A stretch of 5,514 bases of DNA from contig JBHLQC010000113.1 of NCBI GenBank assembly GCA_048885185.1, positions 1-5,514 of the forward strand. Reading direction: 5' to 3'. Shown piece after piece: positions 1 to 5,514 of this stretch (its first letter is position 1; every line of letters starts with the position of its first letter). The notes under the pieces are model-generated. The model made no database searches. It saw only the letters and a program-made list of their open reading frames with translations, and was not told where the DNA came from. This DNA comes from Hermodarchaeum sp048885185 (GTDB lineage: Archaea > Asgardarchaeota > Hermodarchaeia > Hermodarchaeales > Hermodarchaeaceae). A program made the position numbers and the translations under genes.

Positions 1-585
1 GGCCTTTTTGTCTGCCTCAATATCTGGAACCGCGGAGAAGAGGTGCATAGCAGAAGTCCACATAAATGCCGCAAAAAGTGGAAGAAATGGTGGGAGGAAT
101 AATCGAAGTTGGTAGAAGGCTAGAATTGCGGGGATAACATAAAGGAAATTAGACATGAAGTCAAGGAATGGTCGAGCCTTGAATCGAATAGGTTTAGCAC
201 TATACAAGAAGGATAGTATGAGAAAGACGGCAAAGAGGAATCGGGCAATGTTATCTGGTTGAAAAACCATGAGAATAAGTCCATAAATGAAAGAAATGAG
301 AATTAACAATATCAAGTTGTGTTTATCTTTAGCTGTCACCCGATATTCTTTATCATCCTTTTTAGGATTGAAAATGTCGGTATCTTCATCATAGTAATCA
401 TTAACACCATAAAGGAAGATGTTTGCTGGGAAAATGAAAAAGAGTAGATGCAAGGCAAAGAACGGCATAAGAAACTGATTAATCGTGGTCACTCCGATAG
501 CGTATCCAATCAGATAGGTTCCGCCAAGGTAGAGCCAAAACCGTGGTCGGGAGATACGAAAGGCGAGCCTAGCAATACTACTCAC
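1..585 (-). CDS. lyeJ: Lycopene elongase-like UbiA prenyltransferase (partial, C-terminus beyond left edge)
   Basis: Translating the minus strand gives an uninterrupted 195-codon reading frame that runs off the left edge. The protein is strongly hydrophobic, with several predicted membrane segments (about residues 17-35, 38-58, 91-108, 114-128, 143-160 and 163-183). It has both Asp-rich motifs of UbiA prenyltransferases: N62-D-Y-Y-D66 with D68 and D70, and D188-I-E-A-D192. It also has a YSAKPIRFK segment at 128-136. The opening SRPRFWLYL, the PANIFLYGVND stretch and MHLFSAVPDIEAD resemble haloarchaeal LyeJ and corynebacterial CrtEb-type lycopene elongases, which add C5 prenyl groups to the ends of lycopene in the membrane. 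Family members are about 280-300 residues, so roughly two thirds is visible. The GTG start at 585 is preferred because AAGGGA lies 6 nt upstream. An in-frame GTG at 598-600 overlaps the upstream gene's stop as GTGA and is the alternative. The gene sits directly behind a carotenoid desaturase in an apparent operon. Other UbiA roles (menaquinone, lipid) are unlikely in this context. Confidence 0.88.
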   Translation of the reverse strand, partial: MSSIARLAFRISRPRFWLYLGGTYLIGYAIGVTTINQFLMPFFALHLLFFIFPANIFLYGVNDYYDEDTDIFNPKKDDKEYRVTAKDKHNLILLILISFIYGLILMVFQPDNIARFLFAVFLILSFLYSAKPIRFKARPFLDFMSNFLYVIPAILAFYQLRLFLPPFLPLFAAFMWTSAMHLFSAVPDIEADKKA

Positions 586-591
586 ATTATT

Positions 592-597
592 TCCCTT
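592..597 (-). promoter_or_regulatory. Candidate ribosome binding site for lyeJ
   Basis: On the minus strand AAGGGA ends 6 nt before the GTG at 583-585. It overlaps the TGA stop of the upstream desaturase (597-599), so translation of the two genes may be coupled. It favours the 585 start over the in-frame GTG at 598-600, which has only a weak purine run upstream. An ATG at 585-587 is useless because TGA follows immediately. Confidence 0.45.
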
Positions 598-2075
598 CAC
601 CGATTTTGCTCTTTTTCTATTCGGTCAGCCACAATCTGAGAGGATACAAGCGCCATTGGTACTCCAATCCCAGGGTGTGTGTATTGTCCTGTATAATAGA
701 GATTTCTCACCTTCTTACTCCTGTGGCGAGGTCGAAAGAATGCAGATTGGCGAAATGTATGGGTGAGTCCCACAGCTGTACCTTTGTAGGCATGGTAATC
801 ATTTGCAAAATCGTTCAAAGCGAAGATGCGTTTAACTGTAATTGAATCTTGAAACGATTCTCCAATTGATTTCTCCATGTGTTTGATGATTTTGGTAAAG
901 TATTGTTCTCGAATCTGTGGTGTATCTTCAATTCCTGGAGAAATTGGGACGGTGACAAAAATGTTCTCTTTACCTTTAGGGGCCACAGACGAATCGTATC
1001 GTGAGGGGCAGCATACATAGTATGCTGGTTCGTCAGGCCATGCAGGTTGATCAAAGATTTGGTTGAAATGGTTCACCCAGTCATATTCGAGAAAGCAATT
1101 ATGATGGGTTAATTGTGGTAACTTTCGATCGACTCCAAGATATAGCACAAAGGCTGAAGGGGCAATGATTTTCTTTTCCCAATATTTTGCAGGGTACGTT
1201 TGATATTTCTCATCAAGCAATTCCATTTCAGAAAATGGATAATCCGCATTGACAATAACTAGATCCGTATCAATTGTTCCCTCAGATGTTTGCACTTGAT
1301 GTGCCCGACGAGTCTTTACATCAATATGTGTGGCGTCTACTGCAAATCGAAAAGTGGCACCATAAGATTTAGCGAGCTTCATTAGGCCTTCAGGAATCAT
1401 CCCAAGGCCACCCCGTGGATACCAGACGCCCAGATTGTAATCTATATGTGAAATAATCGAATAGAGTGCAGGAGTGTTTGTAGGATTTCCTCCGAGGAAT
1501 ACAATGGGATACTCTAAGATTTTTCGTGCACGATCGCTTTTGAAGAATTTTTTAACCCATTTGTCTATGTTGCTGAGGATGTGTAGTTTTTGTCCAGCTC
1601 TCATGAGCTTCGGACTAAGCATGGACCAGATACTGCTCAAGTCCTCATACATAACACCTTCCATCATGAAGTTGTAGGTTTCCTCAGCTTTGTCCAAGTA
1701 TCTCTTTAATTTCTCACCGCCTTTTTCTTCAAAGCCATCAAAAGTCTTCAAGTTGGATTCTAAATCAGCTGAAATATCGACAACATCGTCATCTCCAAAG
1801 AAGATACGATAATTTGGGTCGAGGCGGATTAGCTCATAATAGTCTTTTACCGATTTATTGAATTGTGCAAAGAAATTCTCGAAGATTTCAGGCATTAGAT
1901 ACCAAGAAGGCCCCATATCGAAGACAAAGCCCTCGCTTTTCCAAACTCGAGCGCGACCGCCGACCTCCTCATTTCGTTCTATGACTTCCACATCGTACCC
2001 GTTTTTTGCGAGAAGTGCTGCGGTGGCAAGTCCACCGACCCCAGCGCCAATGATTAATACTTTCTGAACTGTCAA
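597..2075 (-). CDS. crtD: FAD-dependent carotenoid desaturase, CrtI/CrtD family (likely carotenoid 3,4-desaturase)
   Basis: This 492-residue protein has the usual length and architecture of CrtI-family amine-oxidase-fold desaturases. The N-terminal dinucleotide-binding motif is G10-A-G12-V-G-G15, with acidic E33 at the end of the second strand. Next come GGRAR (39-43) and FDMGPSWYLMPEIF (52-65), then the C-terminal family signature GQYTHPGIGVP (463-473). The FDMGPSWYLMP version is the one I associate with haloarchaeal and actinobacterial desaturases, including haloarchaeal CrtD. CrtD introduces 3,4 double bonds during bacterioruberin synthesis. The gene immediately precedes a lycopene elongase, as in the haloarchaeal crtD-lyeJ order, and this is the main reason to prefer CrtD over a second phytoene desaturase. 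The start is TTG; no ATG or GTG lies just upstream, the GxGxxG strand begins at residue 6, and AGAGGG lies 9 nt upstream. Family membership is secure. The exact bond desaturated is inferred. Confidence 0.85.
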   Translation of the reverse strand: MTVQKVLIIGAGVGGLATAALLAKNGYDVEVIERNEEVGGRARVWKSEGFVFDMGPSWYLMPEIFENFFAQFNKSVKDYYELIRLDPNYRIFFGDDDVVDISADLESNLKTFDGFEEKGGEKLKRYLDKAEETYNFMMEGVMYEDLSSIWSMLSPKLMRAGQKLHILSNIDKWVKKFFKSDRARKILEYPIVFLGGNPTNTPALYSIISHIDYNLGVWYPRGGLGMIPEGLMKLAKSYGATFRFAVDATHIDVKTRRAHQVQTSEGTIDTDLVIVNADYPFSEMELLDEKYQTYPAKYWEKKIIAPSAFVLYLGVDRKLPQLTHHNCFLEYDWVNHFNQIFDQPAWPDEPAYYVCCPSRYDSSVAPKGKENIFVTVPISPGIEDTPQIREQYFTKIIKHMEKSIGESFQDSITVKRIFALNDFANDYHAYKGTAVGLTHTFRQSAFFRPRHRSKKVRNLYYTGQYTHPGIGVPMALVSSQIVADRIEKEQNR

Positions 2076-2084
2076 AGGTTATAT

Positions 2085-2090
2085 CCCTCT
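2085..2090 (-). promoter_or_regulatory. Ribosome binding site supporting the TTG start of crtD
   Basis: On the minus strand AGAGGG stands 9 nt upstream of the TTG at 2073-2075. It decides the start, since no ATG is available that would keep the N-terminal FAD-binding strand intact. Confidence 0.55.
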
Positions 2091-2137
2091 GAGGAGTGCG
2101 TTGTTTTTTTGCCTTTATTTAATAATTTGGTTTTAAC

Positions 2138-2183
2138 TTAGACACTAATTTTATATTTAACCTTTTACTATAATAATTAGACA
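2138..2183. repeat. Repeated TTAGACA motif in the divergent promoter, candidate operator
   Basis: TTAGACA occurs twice on the plus strand, at 2138-2144 and 2177-2183, 39 bp apart. The first copy lies in TTAGACACTAA (2138-2148), whose TTAG/CTAA arms form a small inverted repeat. CTAATT at 2145-2150 and AATTAG at 2175-2180 are also mutually inverted. The copies lie just downstream of the minus-strand TATA-like box and about 24 bp upstream of the plus-strand one, positions where a regulator could affect both promoters. Short motifs of this kind arise by chance in AT-rich DNA, so this is only a candidate. Confidence 0.25.
2150..2166 (-). promoter_or_regulatory. Candidate archaeal-type promoter for crtD-lyeJ
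   Basis: Read on the minus strand, a purine-rich AAAAGG precedes TTAAATATAA, which resembles a BRE followed by a TATA box. Transcription starting about 25 nt downstream would begin near 2126 and leave a leader of roughly 50 nt before the TTG start. The surrounding DNA is so AT-rich that the box cannot be assigned with certainty. Confidence 0.35.
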
Positions 2184-2206
2184 ATGCTGATAGTAAGAGA
2201 GAATCA

Positions 2207-2214
2207 TTTATAAA
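2207..2214 (+). promoter_or_regulatory. Candidate TATA box for crtB-crtI
   Basis: TTTATAAA is a near-ideal archaeal TATA element. A start about 25 nt downstream would fall near 2236, giving a leader of about 40 nt before the ATG at 2276. That would also place the in-frame GTG at 2231 outside or at the very edge of the transcript, which supports the later start of crtB. Confidence 0.45.
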
Positions 2215-2260
2215 GAAAAACCTGAACCCGGTGTTCAACTTAACGACGTTAATAAACTAT

Positions 2261-2265
2261 AGGAG
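2261..2265 (+). promoter_or_regulatory. Ribosome binding site deciding the crtB start
   Basis: AGGAG lies 10 nt upstream of the ATG at 2276-2278 and is the clearest Shine-Dalgarno match in the window. No comparable site precedes the in-frame GTG at 2231. Confidence 0.6.
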
Positions 2266-2275
2266 CGTTTTAACC

Positions 2276-3220
2276 ATGTTAAGGGGAGACAGTTACCATC
2301 TAGAAGTCATTCCTACAACTATTCGGCTCAAGAATAAGCCTAGTCAAGGCGATTTAAACCGAGCTTATGATTATTGTATGGATTTGTTTGGGAAGCATGC
2401 CAAGTCATTTCACTTCGCTTCCCGATATCTTGAATCTGAACAGCGAAGAAGTATTGCTGCACTTTATGCTTTTTGCCGATTAGCTGACGATTTTGTCGAT
2501 GAAGTTGACATGGAGCCCAACCAAATCGACACTGAGCTCAATGTCTTAACTGATATTGTATTACGTTTAAGTGAAGGTAAGACTTTCAACCATCCTATTC
2601 TACACGCCTTTGGCGATACGATGATGAAATACCGGGTTCCAGTCCAATATCTCATTGAATTGATTGAAGGCGTCCGGATGGATGTTCACCAAAAAGAGAT
2701 TCAAAACCAACACGAACTCGATCTTTACTGCTTCCGAGTTGCGTCAACCGTTGGCCTAACCATGTGCCACATTTGGCGATCAATCCATCCCGAAACCCTC
2801 CAGCGCGCAGCGGATCTTGGCTTAGCGATGCAACAAACCAATATTCTTCGGGACATTGCCGAGGACTTTGATAAAGGACGAATCTACATACCACAAGAGA
2901 CCCGAAAGAAGTTCAGAGTTTCAATAGCAGATTTTGAAGCCAGACAAATCACACCTAATTTCCGGTTCTTACTAAAACATGAGATAGCAAAAGCAAGAGC
3001 CAACTATGCCAGTGCAGAAATCGGCTTGATGGATCTACCTCCTGCCGCTGCATTTACAGTCAAGGTTGCTTCGAGGGTGTATGGAAATATCCTGAATCAA
3101 ATAGAGAAAATGGACTATCAGGTATTCAAAGCACGGGCAGTGGTTCCAAAGTGGAAGAAGCTTTGGATTGCATATCAGTGTCGACGAGAGTACAAACGTG
3201 ACATCCTTAAACAGAGATAG
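2276..3220 (+). CDS. crtB: Phytoene synthase CrtB
   Basis: This 314-residue protein belongs to the squalene/phytoene synthase family and is full length for a prokaryotic CrtB. It joins two geranylgeranyl diphosphates head to head, via prephytoene diphosphate, to make phytoene, the first committed step of carotenoid synthesis. The first Asp-rich motif is D71-D-F-V-D75, within YAFCRLADDFVDE. The second is N189-I-L-R-D193 with E196-D197, within the conserved stretch TNILRDIAEDFDKGRIYIP (188-206). The IEGVRMDV segment (130-137) is also typical. These acidic residues bind the magnesium-diphosphate groups. The ATG at 2276 is chosen over a GTG 15 codons earlier because it has a good ribosome binding site and matches the usual family N-terminus. 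It is the first gene of a two-gene operon with crtI. Squalene synthase is less likely because the gene is embedded among carotenoid desaturases. Confidence 0.94.
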   Translation: MLRGDSYHLEVIPTTIRLKNKPSQGDLNRAYDYCMDLFGKHAKSFHFASRYLESEQRRSIAALYAFCRLADDFVDEVDMEPNQIDTELNVLTDIVLRLSEGKTFNHPILHAFGDTMMKYRVPVQYLIELIEGVRMDVHQKEIQNQHELDLYCFRVASTVGLTMCHIWRSIHPETLQRAADLGLAMQQTNILRDIAEDFDKGRIYIPQETRKKFRVSIADFEARQITPNFRFLLKHEIAKARANYASAEIGLMDLPPAAAFTVKVASRVYGNILNQIEKMDYQVFKARAVVPKWKKLWIAYQCRREYKRDILKQR

Positions 3221-3263
3221 AAGCAAATTTTTTCAATTAATAGGGGTACGGAATGGGATAAGA

Positions 3264-4772
3264 ATGGCTCAAAACAGCACTAGAAATGTGATTGTAATCG
3301 GCGGCGGCTTTGGTGGACTTTCAGCAGCGGTGCGATTACAATCAGCGGGATTTAATGTCACTTTACTGGAGAAACGTAATCAACTCGGAGGTCGCGCGGG
3401 AGTTATTGAACGAAAAGGCTACCGATTTGATACCGGTCCCACAATAATAACTCCACCCTCTGTGGTAGACGACATTTTTCTGGAAGCAGGAAGAAATCCA
3501 TTAGACTATGTCGAACTAGTTTCAATTCATCCACACTACCGACTACATTACGCAGACGGCACTAATTTTGATATCGGCACCTTCGAAGAAGTAGAAGATC
3601 AAATCAAGCAACTGAGCCCAAATGACCTAGAAGGGTATCACAAGTGGCTTAAGATTCTTGAACCAATCTACAAGCTAGGATTCGAGAAATTTGCTAAAAA
3701 ACCGTTTGAAAGCCTTTGGAGTATGGTTAAGATTATCCCGCCAGCTATTCGGCTGAAATCCTACAAAAGCGTCTACGGCCTTGTTGCCAGTTATATGAAA
3801 AACGAGAAACTCCGAATGGCATTCTCATTTGTACCCCTCTTCATTGGCGGAAATCCCTTCACAACTACTAGTGTTTATTCGCTCATAGCATACCTAGAAA
3901 ACAAGTATGGCATGCTTTGGGTCCGGGGAGGAACCCACCGACTTGTTGAAGCCCTAGAAAAATTATTCCTTGAACTTGGAGGAACTATCATACTTAATTC
4001 TGAAGTCACGAAGATTGAAGTTGATGAGAAGGAGAAGAAAGTAATTGGTATTTCCACTGCAAATGGTGATCACGTTCCCACTGACATTGTTGTGAGTAAC
4101 GCCGATGTTGCCATGACATACATGCAGCTCATCGATAAGCGATTCCGCAGGAAAAATACTGACCGACGATTCAAGAAAGCTAAGTTTAGTATGAGCTTAT
4201 TTATGGTGTATTTTGGAACCAAAAAGAAATACTCAGACATGCCTCACCATAATGTCATCTTTGGTCCACGATATAAAGAACTCATCAAAGACATCTTTCA
4301 AAGGCATATATTACCCGACGATTTCTCCATTTATTTACATGTACCAACTCGCACAGATCCAGAACTTGCCCCACCCGGTTGTGAAACCTTCTATGCCTGT
4401 GTCCCAGTAACACACCAAGACTCGGGAATCGACTGGGAAGAAATGAAAGAACCCTTTAAGAATCAAATTCTGCAATACCTAAATGACAACTATCTTCCAG
4501 ATTTATTGGATAACATCGAGGTATGCGAAGTCTTTACTCCACAAGACTTTGAACGCGAGCTTAACGCGTACAAAGGTAACGCTTTCCAACTACAACCCTT
4601 AATGACCCAATCAGGTTGGTTCCGACCACATAATCGTTCGCGTGACATTAAGGGTTTGTACATTGTTGGGGCTGGGACTCATCCAGGCGCAGGAGTGCCT
4701 AGCGTTTTACTCAGTGGAAAAATAACTTCTGAACAAATATTCCTTGATTATGGAAAACCAGTAAATGAATAG
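3264..4772 (+). CDS. crtI: Phytoene desaturase CrtI
   Basis: This 502-residue FAD-dependent desaturase has typical CrtI length. Its N-terminal motif is G13-G-G15-F-G-G18 with E36 at the end of the second strand, then GGRAG (42-46), FDTGPTIITPP (55-65), and the C-terminal signature GAGTHPGAGVP (469-479). The internal FMVYFGTKKKYSDMPHHNV segment is also characteristic. Enzymes of this family introduce the double bonds that turn phytoene into lycopene at the membrane surface. It starts 43 bp after crtB in the same direction, which makes phytoene its likely substrate. The ATG at 3264 is used because the reading frame could extend back to an ATG at 3168 only by overlapping crtB by 53 bp and adding a 32-residue tail ahead of the FAD strand. 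A weak GGGA lies 5 nt upstream. The number of desaturation steps cannot be read from sequence. Roles may be shared with the paralogue at 597-2075. Confidence 0.93.
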   Translation: MAQNSTRNVIVIGGGFGGLSAAVRLQSAGFNVTLLEKRNQLGGRAGVIERKGYRFDTGPTIITPPSVVDDIFLEAGRNPLDYVELVSIHPHYRLHYADGTNFDIGTFEEVEDQIKQLSPNDLEGYHKWLKILEPIYKLGFEKFAKKPFESLWSMVKIIPPAIRLKSYKSVYGLVASYMKNEKLRMAFSFVPLFIGGNPFTTTSVYSLIAYLENKYGMLWVRGGTHRLVEALEKLFLELGGTIILNSEVTKIEVDEKEKKVIGISTANGDHVPTDIVVSNADVAMTYMQLIDKRFRRKNTDRRFKKAKFSMSLFMVYFGTKKKYSDMPHHNVIFGPRYKELIKDIFQRHILPDDFSIYLHVPTRTDPELAPPGCETFYACVPVTHQDSGIDWEEMKEPFKNQILQYLNDNYLPDLLDNIEVCEVFTPQDFERELNAYKGNAFQLQPLMTQSGWFRPHNRSRDIKGLYIVGAGTHPGAGVPSVLLSGKITSEQIFLDYGKPVNE

Positions 4773-4809
4773 AAAACACGCTCCCTATGATTCAATGGGT
4801 TCCCAAGGA

Positions 4810-5514
4810 TTATTTCTTAAAAAGTGAGGCTGCAACATCCAGAGCAGATTTTGCATCAAGTGCAAACCCATCGGCCCCAATCTTCTTCCAAAGCTCCTGA
4901 TCAATCATGAATGCTCGACCACCAACAATGATTTTTACATCTTTGCAATTGTTTGTTTTTCTTAAGGCGGTTATGACATTTTCTGCTTCAACAACATGTA
5001 AGGGAATTGTTGCAGAAAGGGCTAGAAGATCTGCTTCTTGTGAGGTAACTGCCTGAAGTATACTCGTGGCGGGAGTGTTAGCGCCAACAAAGTATGTTTT
5101 CCATCCACTTAATTCAAAAAAATCGGAAACCATTCTTACACCGAGATCATGGAGTTCACCAGCTACACAGGCGGCAACTAAAGTTCGTTCAGGTTGGCCA
5201 GATTTCTTTATATATGGATATAGTTGGGCCATTACAAGTCCAGTAACAGCGGTTGAGAAATGTTCTTCAGCTACATCCAATTGGTTAGTTTGCCACAATC
5301 GACCAATCTCGAGTTGTACATTTTCAAGAACTTGGAGATAGATATCCCGAATATCGGTGCCTTTCTCTACTGCTTCTAGAATCAACTTACTCGCGTTCTT
5401 TCTATCTCCTTGAAGAAGTGTATTCAGATAGTTCCTTGCCAGCTCTGATAAGGGGAGTGCATCATCAATGAAGGAGGGAATTTCAACTATTGGTTGATCA
5501 AATTGAGTTAATCC
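4810..5514 (-). CDS. Cobalamin-binding CarH-like photoreceptor or regulator (partial, N-terminus beyond right edge)
   Basis: The minus-strand frame is open from the right edge to TAA at 4810-4812, giving 234 visible residues. A TTG at 5383-5385 could be read as a start, but homologous-looking sequence (YLNTLLQGDRKNASKLI) continues upstream of it, so it is internal. Visible residues about 25-105 form a helical B12-binding cap and about 111-230 a Rossmann-type B12-binding domain. The cap has W74, nine residues, then E84-H85: the Wx9EH signature that contacts adenosylcobalamin in CarH-type photoreceptors. The Rossmann part has GELHDLG with H122, the ExHxxG form of the lower-ligand motif seen in CarH. 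IIVGGRAF and GADGFALDA follow. CarH proteins carry an N-terminal MerR-type helix-turn-helix, but that region is not visible here. Similar B12 modules of about 230 residues also occur as stand-alone proteins tied to signalling. The gene converges on crtI with a 37-bp gap. Its link to carotenoid control is inferred from this position. A corrinoid methyltransferase subunit is less likely. Confidence 0.83.
   Translation of the reverse strand, partial: GLTQFDQPIVEIPSFIDDALPLSELARNYLNTLLQGDRKNASKLILEAVEKGTDIRDIYLQVLENVQLEIGRLWQTNQLDVAEEHFSTAVTGLVMAQLYPYIKKSGQPERTLVAACVAGELHDLGVRMVSDFFELSGWKTYFVGANTPATSILQAVTSQEADLLALSATIPLHVVEAENVITALRKTNNCKDVKIIVGGRAFMIDQELWKKIGADGFALDAKSALDVAASLFKK

Noticed and set aside
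448..639. 63-codon plus-strand open frame across the crtD-lyeJ junction
   Set aside because: It is antisense to two well-supported genes, has low-complexity polar translation and no ribosome binding site of note.
815..1054. Open frame on the minus strand in another frame of the desaturase gene
   Set aside because: It lies wholly inside crtD, its translation has no recognisable domain, and it is explained as an out-of-frame shadow.
2169..2174. TATAAT, a perfect bacterial -10 hexamer on the plus strand
   Set aside because: No TTGACA-like -35 lies 16-18 bp upstream, and such hexamers are expected by chance in this AT-rich stretch. It is kept in mind because a bacterial host is not excluded.
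2231..2275. N-terminal extension of crtB from a GTG at 2231
   Set aside because: It has no ribosome binding site, lies at or before the predicted transcription start, and adds 15 residues. The ATG at 2276 has AGGAG 10 nt upstream.
3168..3263. N-terminal extension of crtI from an ATG at 3168
   Set aside because: It would overlap crtB by 53 bp and place a 32-residue tail before the FAD-binding strand. The ATG at 3264 gives the standard CrtI N-terminus.
4796..4805. TGGGTTCCCA in the convergent gap as a bidirectional terminator
   Set aside because: The arms are only 4 bp with a 2-nt centre, too tight for a stable hairpin, and no proper T-run follows in either direction.
5066..5341. 91-codon plus-strand open frame opposite the B12-binding gene
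   Set aside because: It is antisense to the conserved Wx9EH and ExHxxG region and has no family features, so it is a shadow of the real gene.

Overview
The window is a compact carotenoid biosynthesis locus. It holds five protein-coding genes, two of them cut by the window edges, and the coding is almost wall to wall. Base composition is moderate to AT-leaning. The gene set and order (a desaturase followed by a UbiA-family lycopene elongase, alongside crtB and crtI) resemble the haloarchaeal bacterioruberin (C50 carotenoid) genes. The proteins lack the extreme acidic bias of haloarchaeal proteins, so a haloarchaeon is unlikely. TATA-like boxes in the divergent promoter region and the absence of a crtE-type GGPP synthase in the window would suit a non-halophilic archaeon, where GGPP already comes from lipid synthesis. 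A bacterium cannot be excluded from this sequence alone.

Layout from left to right: (1) minus strand 1-585, the N-terminal two thirds of a UbiA-type prenyltransferase of the lycopene elongase/hydratase group (LyeJ-like), running off the left edge. (2) Minus strand 597-2075, a CrtI/CrtD-family FAD-dependent carotenoid desaturase with a TTG start, forming an operon with the prenyltransferase. (3) About 200 bp of AT-rich divergent intergenic region (2076-2275) with candidate TATA boxes facing both ways and a repeated TTAGACA motif. (4) Plus strand 2276-3220, phytoene synthase crtB. (5) Plus strand 3264-4772, phytoene desaturase crtI, in an operon with crtB. (6) A 37-bp convergent gap. (7) Minus strand 4810-5514, a cobalamin-binding protein with the Wx9EH and ExHxxG signatures of CarH-type B12 photoreceptors, whose N-terminus lies beyond the right edge.

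Working model: CrtB condenses two GGPP to phytoene, and CrtI desaturates it towards lycopene. The LyeJ-like enzyme adds C5 prenyl units to the lycopene ends, and the second desaturase introduces the extra (3,4-type) double bonds on the way to a bacterioruberin-like C50 carotenoid. The adjacent B12 protein suggests light- or cobalamin-dependent control of the pathway. That link is inferred from neighbourhood and motifs only.
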